Of a DNA stretch of 64,000 nucleotides, positions 53,296 through 64,000 are shown piece after piece. The position numbers and the translations under genes were made by a program. The notes under the pieces are model-generated. The model had not been told where the DNA came from, did not search any database, and was given only the letters and a program-made list of their open reading frames with translations. Source of the stretch: Micropterix aruncella (taxonomy: Eukaryota; Arthropoda; Insecta; Lepidoptera; Micropterigidae); assembly GCA_944548615.1 (NCBI GenBank), contig OX155960.1, forward strand, positions 34,130,475 through 34,194,474, in the 5' to 3' direction. Numbering within the stretch: position 1 is the stretch's first letter; each line of letters opens with the position of its first letter.

Positions 53296-54260
53296 CAATC
53301 CATAATTACATAATGTAACGTATAGTGTTATTAAATTTTGATTCCTAAATAAAATGTTCGCTTCTTAATAATAAAAAAAGGTTTTTTTCCATTATAAGAA
53401 AAGTAAAGAACATGTCTTTATATATAGGTACATACAGAAAAAGTATAAGTACATAATAAAATTGGTTTTTCTATTCTATTTTTCTCAAAAATAATCTCAT
53501 GAAGATAAGTACTCGTAATTAATTGCTAAAGCATTCTATAGATGGGTTCAGTAGCACCAAAAATAACTCTTTAATATACCGACATTAAATTTCTGCTTGA
53601 GAGCTCTTTGATGTCGCATACAGGCTGGCCGCTAATTCGCTTTCGCTATACTGCGCGGTGAGTATTAAAAATTTCCTAAACATGAAAGGGTTTTTTGTTT
53701 ACATGAGGTGACAGGACAATGCAGTAGGCATTGTCCAATAATAAACCTCGGTAGCTGAAAAATAAAATAGACAAGCTTTCGGTATTGACTTATGGCGAAA
53801 TCATATTTAGCTTACGTTATGTTGTATGTGCAGAGCTGTGGCGGTATTGTCATAGAAGCCTAAAAGCCTAGCTTGCCTGGCCCTAGAAGAGCCAAAGTAT
53901 AAAATTGAATGAAAGCCCGCCAAAACTTCGCGCCATTATTGAAAAACCGCAACGCGCGTCGCCTAGCCGAAGTGTCGATGCGATGCGAGAGAGCAGACAG
54001 AACCTCTGTTTATCTAGCTTCCTCTCGTAGACTCGAGTCGCAAGCCTCCTATCTGTATTGCTCCATTCTCGCAGAGCATTTCACGTCACGGCGCGGTGCA
54101 AGCGAGAGCGCTCTATCGCCACTGTTGGTGATTGTATCCCTTCATCTCGGTTACTGTCGTTTTTGTGTATGTGTTTTTCTGATTGAGAGAATCTACCAAA
54201 GATGTTTCTTTTTGCTTTTTGCTAAACATTCTAGATTTGAAAAGTATACTAGGTACTACA
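53296..54260. other. No recognised gene
   Basis: The 53909-54292 frame (127 codons) runs through a GC-richer segment (about 53900-54160) and then into the family E element. It shows no domain. Treated as unproven. Confidence 0.4.
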
Positions 54261-54467
54261 GTTGGGGGCAGCTAAATGTAAGCGGTGGCTGAGGTGCGGG
54301 GACCAGCGTTCGGTCTCCCCACCACAGACATTAGTGCTGTGACATCACTTGCACGGTGCTACTCGACAGTAATAGGTATAGGTATGTACGCTAACGAAAG
54401 AACGCATGTTCTACGAACGGCGGTCCCCGCACCTCAGCCACTACTTACATTTAGTTCAGTCCCTAAC
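54261..54467. mobile_element. Miniature inverted-repeat element (family E, copy 2)
   Basis: The left end is GTTGGGGGCAGCTAAATGTA. The right end reverse complements to GTTAGGGACTGAACTAAATG. It shares GCGTTCGGTCTCCCCA and GTAGCACCG/CGGTGCTAC blocks with copy 1, in opposite orientation. No exact duplication flanks it. Confidence 0.8.
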
Positions 54468-55905
54468 AGTACATACACATATTTTAACATATCCCATACT
54501 TTCAAAACTTAAAAGGAAAAATAAATATCACAGGGGAAAAACATATATAAATCGTTTTAGTTTCGTTGTAATCTACAGTGATAGTTTTTTATGATAAAAG
54601 GTCAGATAAAAAACTACGTATGGAATCCCGCGTTATGGTTAAGAATGCAGGACAAAGGAGCGTATTGCATAATATACGTTTAGGCTTATAACTATCAAAA
54701 CGGATGTTTATTTTAAAAATTGCATTAATTTCCATTATACATGATACACCAGGGCACGACCAAACGCCGCGACTCCGACTTCAGCACTCTGCGTTATGAG
54801 GCAACATTAACCTTTTTATGCCACGAGGGATGCCATGTTTAGCTTTCTTTACACGTCGCCTCGTGAGTTTTATGTCGAAACGGCCCTCGGTGGCGACAGG
54901 TTATTTTTACGCTGACGATATACAAAGTGGGTCGTCGCAAAATTGTATCAGGAAGTCCGCGCCGCTGTGCGTCCAGTTCAATAGCCTCATCATTCGGAAA
55001 ATAGTCAGTAGTCTAATTATCATAATATCGAGATAATTTGCCATTTTCCTTTGTCATAAATTAATAGTCCAAGAGGTCATTGCAGGAGCCGTACATTACG
55101 GATTTTTGCCGAGATATCCACTAAATGTATTACTACTACCAGTCTATCATCGTGTAAAGTTTCATCAAAACGTTTTAAGCTTTTTTGTGTAAATAGGAAA
55201 AACCTTTAAATTATGTATTTTAGCATTGTAGCTTGCCACAGTTGATACTGCTATTAGCATGAACTATACCAAGTAGTTGCAAGATCAGCCGACGGCAGGC
55301 GGCTAGGGCTCAACGATGACAGATAGAAAACTACCTGATGGGTATTTGCGTCAACTAGCTCTAATCTAATAACGAGAAACGGTGTGACTTGATCGGCAGT
55401 GCGTCATTGTGGTTTTAGAATCGACCAAGTAAGGTATTCGTTACTGTCAGGTACTGCATATTTATTTCATTTTCAGATTAGAGTCGATAGACTGGAATGC
55501 GCTAATCGAGCGTCCTTATTACATGAACTACCATGTAGCCGATTAGAAATACACAATTACCCCACCTCCCCTCTATTTTCATCAATGCTCATATTGCCCA
55601 TTCCCATATCCTGTGATACTTGATTTTGAAGTAAATATTTCATGTTTTGTTTGTTTGATGCATTCATAATATGTATATGTATAGATTTAGTCAAATCATC
55701 AGGTAATATGCGAAACATTTTTTTGCGCTTTAATGTTGTTTTATAATACATCGAATGTACTGCGTGTCCATGTTTGCAGCTGTGTTTGCAGCTGGTTTGC
55801 ATAACTTTCAATATTCTCTTAGATATGATGCTTAGTTTAAATGTAATCACAAAACTCATAGACATACCATAATAAACGACGCGACCAGCCTAATAAATCG
55901 ATTGA
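54468..55905. other. No recognised gene; one minus frame noted
   Basis: The minus frame 55557-55865 encodes 102 residues ending in a Met/Gly/Asn-rich stretch (QDMGMGNMSIDENRG). It is unusually long for such AT-rich DNA but has no family that I know. Other frames are featureless. Confidence 0.3.
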
Positions 55906-56062
55906 GGAATAGAAAGAGAAAGCTGCATATGGGCCCCCTCTATCCTTATTTAGTCGCGCGTGCGCGGGACACACGTAAATATATACTGAGTGCACTATAT
56001 ACGTGCGCATGCGCGACTATAGAGGGGGGGAGGGGGCATATGCAGCTATCTCTTTCTATTCC
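55906..56062. repeat. Long hairpin / foldback element
   Basis: The left arm starts GGAATAGAAAGAGAAAGCTG and the right arm reverse complements to GGAATAGAAAGAGATAGCTG. Pairing continues through CATATG, CCCTCTAT and TAGTCGCGCRTGCGC to a short loop near 55985-55995. Total arm length is about 75 bp. There is no obvious target duplication. It may be a small transposon or the source of a hairpin RNA. Confidence 0.82.
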
Positions 56063-56594
56063 GCTACCGCATTTACTCGCAGTCCGCCTTCGTACTCCCG
56101 CGGTCTATTCTAGCATGTCTCTAAAGTATAAATGCGCCATATTGTATCGTACTGTACCTGTACTATACTATATTCTAACTGTAAATAAATGCAAATCGTG
56201 ATGGAGTGAAACAAAAACGTGTTTGTTTTTAATTGGATTCCCTGGCTAGAGCATCTTCTTCCCCATTTCCTTGTATATTGCTGTCACGGTACCCAAGCTA
56301 GAGTTACCATGTTTGTGAAAACAGTTCAATTAGGTTTCTAATGGTATCTCAGACTAGTTCGGATGTGATTCTTCTCACTTTCAGAGCTTTCACAGCTGCT
56401 TTGCTGTATTAGCATATGTATATAGTCTGGTTAGTCCTGGTCAGGAAACTTTTTTACAGAATACATTTTTAAATAGACAGAATACATACACAGATAAACA
56501 GAATACATTTTTTAAAAACCACGGTTTCTTTGTCATTTAAATACACTGAATACTCAAAATTGGTTGTTTGTTTATACCCTTTATTTTGTAATTT
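56063..56594. other. No recognised gene
   Basis: AT-rich spacer with AGAATACAT repeated near 56457, 56479 and 56500. Nothing coding. Confidence 0.45.
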
Positions 56595-56599
56595 CACAG

Positions 56600-56823
56600 T
56601 AGGCAGGTTATTGTCATAAACCCGCCCATACATACATATAAGTGTGTATGTATGTGCGCGTGTAACATATGTGTAAGTGTGTGTTTTATTATTGCATTCG
56701 ATCGACAGAATTGAAATGCAATTCCGTTAATTTTATCCCAACAAAAAATGGTAACCTAGCAGGGAATCGAACCAGGGACCTTACAAAGTAAGATCAGGCG
56801 ACCTAACCACTATGCCACCGGTT
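56600..56823 (-). mobile_element. tRNA-derived SINE
   Basis: On the minus strand a ~75-nt tRNA-like head (56823 down to 56749) has an A-box-like TGGCATAGTGGTTAG, a B box GGTTCGATTCC, and AACC pairing with GGTT just before ACCA. The anticodon arm is present (ATCTT/AAGGT), but the T-stem is mismatched, so it is not a working tRNA. A unique body follows (GTTGGGATAAAATTAACGG) and then CA/TATG-type simple repeats. The layout of tRNA head, body and simple tail is that of a SINE. The tail border is approximate. Confidence 0.7.
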
Positions 56824-57474
56824 GTATTTTAAAATTAAAAGAGATAACTCAACCCGCAACGAGCTCTCCGACTGCAAAGAAAAAGCGCTTTTCCGCCCAG
56901 GCGATATTATCGTAAACCACGAAACTATTCCGTGATCCGTTCATCAATAACTGTCTCGCAAAATGATGATAGAGAGTCGCGCGGCACGGAGACTTCACGG
57001 AAGTGAACCGGACAGATTCGATCACCCGATCACTATCCGGCTCATTTAAATAACTCGTTCACTCAACCTGTCTTGGGGCCCTTTTAATTGACCTAGAACC
57101 GATAATGGTATCGTTTTGAGTAGGACATTACACTTAATTAATTAAGTGCATTCACTCATATGTGAAACTCGCTATACATAATTGATTTCATTTATGATGG
57201 ATTAAAAATATTACTTAATTAACGTCGCTCTTATGAGATTTTTGACGTGCAGTTCGATATTTGATAACAAGCATAAAGTTTGTAAATGACAGAGGAAAAG
57301 AAATTAACGATAATAATTAGATAACCACATTTCCGTGAGTCTAGCGATGACTAAAGAAGAGTGATAAACCTCAATAATCAAAACAAGTAAATATATTTAA
57401 AAGAATAGAAACACGACTGCCGTTACAGAAAGTGAACTATTGTATTTATAATTATTTTCATCATGGTTTATTAA
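56824..57474. other. No recognised gene
   Basis: AT-rich with a somewhat more complex patch at 56850-57060. No frame or motif recognised. Confidence 0.4.
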
Positions 57475-57765
57475 AGAAATATTTGTAGGTTATGTATTTA
57501 TCCATATATATAGATGTATATTAACGGAATCTACTCAATCAGAACCTTTCATTTGACACTAAACACGATCTATTTAGTTAATTTATTGACATTTGGACAT
57601 TTAGACAAGTATTTTTTGACATTTGGACAGTTTATGTACCCTATGACACTCGGGATGACATAACGATTCTAATAATATCACACGCTTCTAAATTGGTTCA
57701 AGCGTTTAAAGTTATGGTGGAATAAAAAATCAGGGTTTCAGCATTAATACATACCGGATTTTTTT
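57475..57765 (-). repeat. Dispersed repeat family A, copy 4
   Basis: The minus strand carries CATCCCGAGTGTCATAGGG, TCGTGTTTAGTGTCAAATG and CATAACCTACAAATATTTC in family order. The family start is missing. A short internal tandem of AATGTCAAAAAAT/AATGTCAATAAAT type is present. Confidence 0.8.
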
Positions 57766-58054
57766 CGAGTACAATTGCGTAGATTTATAATTTTCCGAAA
57801 TGTTGAATTGGAATAAATTCGTAAAAACCAAAAACGTTTATTTCAAAATCGGTAATATTTTGTGGGTGTAATAAATAAAAACTTTGTATAATTTATTTTG
57901 CTAAATTAATATTCCAAATATTCATATTCGTTACAAGGCCGCGAGGAGGTAAAAGGAAAAAAAATATCTGTCAATTGATGAATGTCGACACGCACCGCGT
58001 AACACGGCGATTTATATTAAAGACGCTGCTTTCTCCGTATATGAGAGTCGCTGC

Positions 58055-58225
58055 ACGTACCCTATGACACTTGGGAGGACAAAACGATTCTATCAATACG
58101 ACACATTTCTAAATCGGTTCAAGCGTTTAGAAGTTATGGTAGAATAAAGCAACGGAAAACATACATAGATGAATCCTGAACACAACACTCCTTTCAGACA
58201 GTCGTGTAAAAAGACTTGATTTACA
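58055..58225 (-). repeat. Dispersed repeat family A, copy 5 (partial)
   Basis: On the minus strand it begins with TTTTTACACGACTG, then GTGTTCAGGATTCATCTATG and CCAAGTGTCATAGGGTACG, where it stops. It overlaps the region covered by copy 4, so the two are separate copies rather than halves of one. Confidence 0.78.
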
Positions 58226-61200
58226 TAACAAATTAAAATCTACGATATATATTTTTTTCTAAAACAGGATATATATATTTTGTAAATTGCACTTTCTCTC
58301 TGAATAAATTTACGAATATTGCTATTGTTATTTATAGCGATTCAACTGAATTCGATATGATCGATCATTCGTTATAACTTGCTGATGTGCATGACATCAT
58401 TACATCACGCCTGCAAGAGTCTACCATTTTTATGGATAGTCAGTCTACCGCAATTCGGCGTGCATGGAGTATTCAGCCAGACACAAAAAGCGGGTTACCG
58501 ACATAGTGCGGCTGAATTAAAATGCTTAAATCAATTTTCCGGTTCGATTTAATAAAAGCGGGCCGCGCATGGCGACGCACAGTGGATTTTCGTTCGACAA
58601 AAAATATTTTCCTCAATGTTTCTGCTTTGTCACGGACGAGATGTCATAATCTACTTTTAATCGAAGTCAACCTCTGTTTTACCAATAGTTGATTTCTGAG
58701 TTGAGGCTGATTGCCATTGAAGCGAAGCACAATTGTAACCATTGTTATACGCCGTACTTCTGCAAAAACTGCCTTAAAATTGGAAAATGTTTCCTGACAT
58801 CAAATGGAAAAAAAAGATTTTTTCCTGTTTTTTTTTATTATTTTTTAAATTAGGTGAATTTCAATTACAGAAGATTATTCTACATAAGTTAAAAAAAGTC
58901 CACAACTTTTTTGATTTAGGCCTATGTAGAATAATCTGATAACCAGAATTTTCTTTAGAAAAAAAAATATTCTTGATAACTTCATTTCACTAAACCTTTC
59001 CTAAATTAAAGGCAGCATCTTTGCAGCAGCACGGTGTATATAAGTATAATGTATTTAGTGGGATGGAGACGCCTAAAATTATACGCTTTTTTGTAAGACT
59101 TTCTCTTTCTCAGCTAAGTTTGTTTTTTTATATATTTTATTTCGAATTGTTGCATTTATTGGACAATAGATAAAATATTTTACATAGATTCCAAAAAAGC
59201 AATGCTAATCTATTTTGACTAATGGATATTATACTCGAAAAGGCCTCCGCACGGCCTGGCCCGCCAGACATCCGCCACATAAGGCCTATCACACGTGGGA
59301 ATAGATGATACCTTAGCAGGTTAAATTAAGTTAACACTGCCAAAACATTACGTCTAAATGTTAGCACTGAAAATATCGTTACGATTGCCCTGTGAACCTT
59401 ATTATAAGTACGACATATGAGAGGGATAATGTTGGAGTAATCGGCATTGTTTTTCATTCAGGGTAGTCGAAAGAGATCGGGGTGGATGCAAACTCATTGG
59501 CATGGAGTTAAATAATATTTTGTGAACACAACAAACGAGGTATCATTGATGCATTATATATCAAAGATCCATGATGATGCATCCTTTTGTAAAGAAGTAT
59601 TAATTCTTGAAAACAATACCATTTTTGCAGTGTTACTATTAGCTACAAACATTAGTTCATTTAGAAACTTCAGCCAGACTGCCATGGCGATAAAGTCATT
59701 GATTAAGTGAGTCCTTGTGGATGTAATGGACCGTAATCCAATCATTAAAACCATTTATTAATCACATCATGGCTACGAATACATTATTTTAGGCCATAGA
59801 CGTGGGAATCGCAAATATGGTCGCCTTCGTTTGGCATCCGGACGACTCGGTGTGCGGCGGGCTTTCGGCTGCCGTAGAGTCCGCTCGGGCTCTGCCAGAC
59901 CGTAGAAAGTGCGCCGATATCGAAAGTATTCAGGTCGGTCGGCCGCAGCGATCGGGCGGCACCAGTACCTTCGTTCTGAACGAGAAGATATGCTTTATCT
60001 TGTCATCTGGAAATCTGGACATGCGCACTCTCGGATTCTGATACGCTGTCCGCTTTCGCCTGCTAATGGTTATCATTTGCGATACTCCTGCGGTATTAGT
60101 TGAGAGACTTTCAACCTAACTCAGGAATTGGTTCATGAGACTGTTAAAGACAAGTAAGAGACACACAACAATAACAGAAAAAAAGAAGAAAGAATGACAA
60201 AAAGAAAAGTAATAAAGAAAATGTGAGTGTAACTAAAAAGTGGACGCGACAAATTTTAAAATGTTCGCCAAAAGATCGTTTTATTGCCATTGTTATCGAA
60301 GAGCAAGTAAGTTAGGAGAATGACAGTGAAAAACGGATTGTTGACAAACGTATTTGTGAATCGCTCAGTAGCTGCCACCAAATCGCACAAAATCGATGTC
60401 CATACATTGTGACGTTGACGCAGAAGCAATTTCTATATCTATCTATACAGGATACTGGCGCCGCCACTGACACGCGTGGCCGCCGCCACATACGCTCTCT
60501 TTTGCTTCTTACAACGCCTAACTCTAATAAGAAGTTTGTGGATTGCTCTTAAGTTGCTCTTTCCAACATTATACGCAACAATTGTAGTGAAAGGAGTAAT
60601 CCATCCGAAAATGGAAGACTGGGATAAGGTATGGCTAACTGTCAGTCCGTTTAAGTACGATCTCTGTCTTGATTGTTTCTTCCCAAAGTCCTTGCCTCTC
60701 ATATTGGGGTAAAAGAACGCAAGATCATTATAACATCCTGAGATAGCGGGTTCGCACGCAGCATTAACAACGATTATGTATTTCGGTCTAACTTTTCTAC
60801 ATTAATTTATTTTCAACATCAACTTACCTTTGCTAGAACAACTTAAAAGTAATATTTTTAACGTCAAATCCGTTGAATGCGATCAAATCTATCGATTGAG
60901 ATAATAACGAGCATAGTAGCTTAACTAAGTCAATAGTAATACTGCCTTAAAGTTTCCAGATGCGGCGAAACGATCACAAAATGGGCGCTTCACTCTGTCC
61001 CGCGCGTGACATCGCAATCCCCACTACGTAAAATATATTACTAAAATAACTATCACGTGTTATATTTTGATTTTTCAAATAAACAATAGCTTTTCAGCTG
61101 TAACACGAACTGCATTCACTGTTTTCGTTATAATCGAATTGTATGTTATGTTCCCAGTACAAAACATTAAAATTATAAAGATCTTTTAAAACAAACATCC

Positions 61201-61848
61201 ATATAACAAATTCTTTCTCATGTAATGCTAGAGGAGGCCGGAAAATACAAGATACTGAGTATTCAACTCTTATTTCACCTAGTTAAAGAGAATTATTTAG
61301 AAAATGGAATCGAAATTTGACTACTAGCCTAAAATATTATGATTTACAAGCGATCCAAATACTACAATCGCTCCCCCAGCCCCAGCGCCCTCTTTTGTCG
61401 CTCCAATAAATCCAATAATTAGCTTAGTTCACAACGGCCTCCGGCTGCTGGTTATTCGTAATTATTAACCGGCTGAAGTACTTGGACAACTTTAACAGAC
61501 TCTATCACAGTTTGAAACTCGATAGCCGTATCCGTCGAGCCGTGCTCCGCGGCACTTCAACGTCTATTCTTGGACGGGCTGATTGGAAAATTGGTGACAA
61601 TGCGAATGGCAGACGGGCGGATATCTTTAGAATAATGGATGATTGGTAGAGGGCCGGGCATGGCAGATAATCTCACGCAGGCTTGATGGACTGGTTCGAT
61701 AAAACTATGTCGCCTTGGCGTACTAATTACTAATTTAAAGGCACTTCCGAAAATATTGGATTGTGAAATTTTAATCAAAGAAATTTAAAATAAAAAAAAC
61801 ATATTCTTGATCAAAATTTTGTTGGATTATTTCATTTTATTATATATA
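58226..61848. other. 3.6 kb without recognised gene
   Basis: The hairpin at 58872-58938 is listed separately. The stretch 59800-60075 is GC-richer with overlapping plus frames and no known motif; it could be a conserved noncoding element or an exon. The 60439-60712 frames on both strands have no recognised domain. Confidence 0.4.
58872..58938. other. Small hairpin of pre-miRNA size
   Basis: AGATTATTCTACATA (58872-58886) pairs with TATGTAGAATAATCT (58923-58937). Further imperfect pairing brings AAAAAAAGT and ACTTTTTT together around CCAC-type loop bases. The size and shape resemble a miRNA precursor, but a small transposon remnant is equally possible. Confidence 0.6.
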
Positions 61849-62612
61849 TTACGTATGTTCAGAAAGTATAACACCTTATATATTTTCTCGCAAACAAATG
61901 AAGCACGGAAAGTGAGCTTCGATGCATTGAAATATGGGGCATGCGCATGCGTGTTTTTTCACTACTGCTGAAAGCATCGGCCGCTGGAAATCGACCGAAC
62001 AGTGTGGGAGTCTAGTGGCTGTCCGTCGGATTGTCAAGGATAAAAGGACTTATAAGTAATTATATCAATTTTACCAAGAGCTTGCAATACCTAAGTGGAT
62101 ACTATTCATAAGAGTCAACAGGCTTTCGGAGACGACATGAGCATTTCACGGATAAATGAGTGGTACAACCGCTTTACTGATGGCCGCACATCAGTGGGCA
62201 GCGAACCACGTCTCGCTGGGCCCTCGAACAAAGCCGAAATGCTAATGTTATTGACCAAGTGCAGTGTTTGGTCATGTAGGATTCCACATTCCCGGCATTA
62301 CATCGGTTCGCCAAGCTTCCTACTTCCTAGATATGGGTCCGTGTGATTTTTGTCTAATCCCTACTATACGGTTGAACGTGCCACTGAAATTGACCGATTC
62401 GAACCAAGAGAAGACATTATGCGTAATGCGATGGCTAAGTTGAACACTATTCCAGAACATGCGTTCCATGAGTGATTTTCCAGTAAGATGTAACCGCTGG
62501 GAGAAGTAAGTCAATTACAAATGGAACTACTTTGCAGGAGATTAGTGTAGGTAAATTTATTTTGTTTTTTTGCCGAATAAATGTATTGTACTTTTTGAAC
62601 AGGATGGTATAT
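61849..62612 (+). mobile_element. Internally deleted mariner transposon
   Basis: The ends contain GTTCAGAAAGTATAACAC (left, from 61857) and, reverse complemented, GTTCAAAAAGTACAATAC (right). A frame at 62095-62250 shows INEWYNRFTDGRTSV, as in the helix-turn-helix part of mariner transposases. In another frame near 62370-62500, REDIMRNAMAKLNTIP and a degraded end resemble the transposase C-terminus. The stretch between, which should hold the catalytic DD(34)D residues, is deleted, and stops break the rest. It is about 760 bp, against roughly 1.3 kb for an intact mariner. It cannot make transposase. Confidence 0.82.
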
Positions 62613-63834
62613 TCATAATAGTTTAAACGTGCTACTCTCTATGTAATTGCGAAATTTCTGCGCACGCTTCGAGAATCCTCACCTGTTTAGCTGTGGTCCC
62701 TCGTCACACTAAGACTAATTTGCTTTTATAATAGCAACCTCACGCCAGTAAACGAAGTGGCAAAATCATATTTGTTTTGTAACTGCGATCTCTTTTGCAT
62801 TTCCAGAAATTCAAAACACCTGTCCATTACAGTACCAGACGACACCTTTCTCAAGGCGCTGTCTTAACGTCAATATTTATTTTAGAACGAGTGCGTATGT
62901 ACTGTATATTTGTATGAAATCATTCGCTTAAATGTTTTGACAGTATAACCAAATCGGTAATCAAATATTAATAGCCGGGCGTTTTAGACATTTGTGGTAC
63001 CTATTCGATATTCAGACTTTACGGGTCAATGACCCACTTCACCGGTAAAAATAGCAAGCGATCGCCGACCACTTTTTCTCTAATGGACGCCCTAGCATTA
63101 GCTTTATTTATAATCAGCGACGGAATTATTGATTTCTATCCGAGTGCTACTCTTTGCTTCGTCATTTTCTCCACAACCATTTAGCCTAAATAAGGACAAA
63201 TTATCCTACACTTCTCTTTTTGCAAACGGTGCAAAAAATTGATTGCTTTTTAAACTTTCCGGTATTGTATCGAGTATGTCGAGGTGTATGTACGGACTGC
63301 GTCACAATTCATAAATTCATTTGCCTCACCAGAAATCAGATTAACATTTACGCGCTTTGTATTGCCATCCGCGTGTAGTATTTATATGGGGCCAGATGAC
63401 GTATAACTCACATCACTTTTTACAAACGCACATCGTTATAATTCGCAGGAAGCATGAACACGCTCATCACCTCTTCCCAGCCGTCATCAAGTTATTGAAC
63501 ACACAACATCTTTGTATATTCCTCTGGTGAAGATGCTATTATCTTCGGTACATACACCAAAAAACAAATGGTGGCCGCGAACCTGTCTATTATGACCATT
63601 ACGGGCCACTAGTGAAAATAATTATTGCATTACCGGTCTGTTATCATCTATTCTATACTTTTTAGCAAATTTCGTCAAATATTAAATAGAAAGCAAAAAA
63701 CACGTTACAATAGGATATCTAGGAACGTTAATAGAAGTATTTATCCAGTACATTACCTCAATGTACTATTCAAATTTGACGTTTTTGGAACAAACAGTTT
63801 TTTCGCTTACAATAAGCGTTATTTTGGAGCATTA
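62613..63834. other. No recognised gene
   Basis: AT-rich spacer between the mariner relic and the Tc1-like fragment. No motif recognised. If the Tc1-like element has a left inverted repeat it should lie in the last few hundred bases, but I could not define it without the right end. Confidence 0.4.
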
Positions 63835-64000
63835 AAAATATTTAAAAGTGTGGAATTGTCGTTTGAAACCAAAATATGCGTAATTATTGTATTGTGTTCT
63901 GAGGGCGTAAGTACTAGAGAAATTGCTGCGCGAGTTTGGGGTTTACTCAATTCACTGTTGCAAGGGTTTTAAAAAGGTATAAGAAACCAGGTCGTCAGAA
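63835..64000 (+). pseudogene. Tc1-like transposase N-terminus, frameshifted, cut by window end
   Basis: Residues from about 63852 read LSFETKICVIIVLCSEGVST, then REIAARVWG. In a different frame FTQFTVARVLKRYKKPGRQ follows. Together they form the paired helix-turn-helix of Tc1-family transposases: 'G.S.reIA' followed by 'TV.rvl.rYk..G'. A frameshift near 63943-63946 separates the two helices. The rest lies beyond the window, so the state of its catalytic domain is unknown. Confidence 0.75.

Noticed and set aside
55557..55865. 102-codon minus frame as a host exon
   Set aside because: It reads fairly protein-like, but no family, splice signals or neighbours support it.

Overview
This window looks like insect nuclear DNA, most likely from a moth or butterfly. 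The background is AT-rich and gene-poor, reading frames are short, and the sequence is packed with class I and class II transposons and their remnants. The lepidopteran guess rests mainly on a short non-autonomous Helitron of a type common in moths and butterflies (TC start, CTAG end, GC-rich subterminal stretch), on TTAA-flanked piggyBac-like miniature elements, and on a BEL/Pao element. It is an inference, not a demonstration. I found no host protein-coding gene that I can name.

The only large gene is the gag-pol of a complete BEL/Pao LTR retrotransposon (4283-12249). Its two 1099-bp LTRs look identical, it has a 5-bp target duplication (CTGCT), a tRNA-Tyr-like primer site, a polypurine tract, and one open 1875-residue frame with gag, CCHC knuckles, protease, RT, RNase H and integrase motifs all present. 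It therefore looks like a very young and possibly still active insertion. It lies about 35 bp from one copy of a ~430-bp dispersed repeat found five times in the window (called family A here).

Layout: 1-4282 holds LINE remnants, family A copy 1 and a large palindrome. 4283-12249 is the BEL/Pao element. 12280-12790 is family A copy 2. 14067-18619 carries three miniature transposons: a 311-bp terminal-inverted-repeat element, an hAT-type element with a perfect 8-bp duplication, and a TTAA piggyBac-like element with a TA-flanked foldback nested inside it. 19566-20570 has LINE reverse-transcriptase remnants, one split by a ~117-bp retroposon with a 12-bp target duplication. 21248-23080 has GC-richer unique blocks and family A copy 3. 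23265-23870 and 28241-29947 hold a GC-rich retroposon family of ~610-690 bp (family R) that I cannot classify; one copy is inserted inside another with a 14-bp duplication. 26322-26441 is a 5S rRNA-like sequence. 27060-36563 carries LINE ends, TA-flanked elements, the Helitron and two further inverted-repeat families. 39700-39986 is a long (TA)n tract. 45894-46700 and 49085-50070 are LINE remnants. 50363-51207, 53015-53236 and 54261-54467 are inverted-repeat elements. 55906-56062 is a long hairpin, 56600-56823 a tRNA-derived SINE, 57475-58225 family A copies 4 and 5, 61849-62612 a deleted mariner, and 63835-64000 the start of a Tc1-like transposase cut by the window edge.

The parts do not form a pathway. 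They record successive waves of transposition, including at least four cases of an element inside another element, and several local inverted duplications. The most original material is family R, the nested insertions that allow relative dating, the 845-bp GAGGAGTCGG element with recurring internal motifs, and the palindromes that look like template-switch events.
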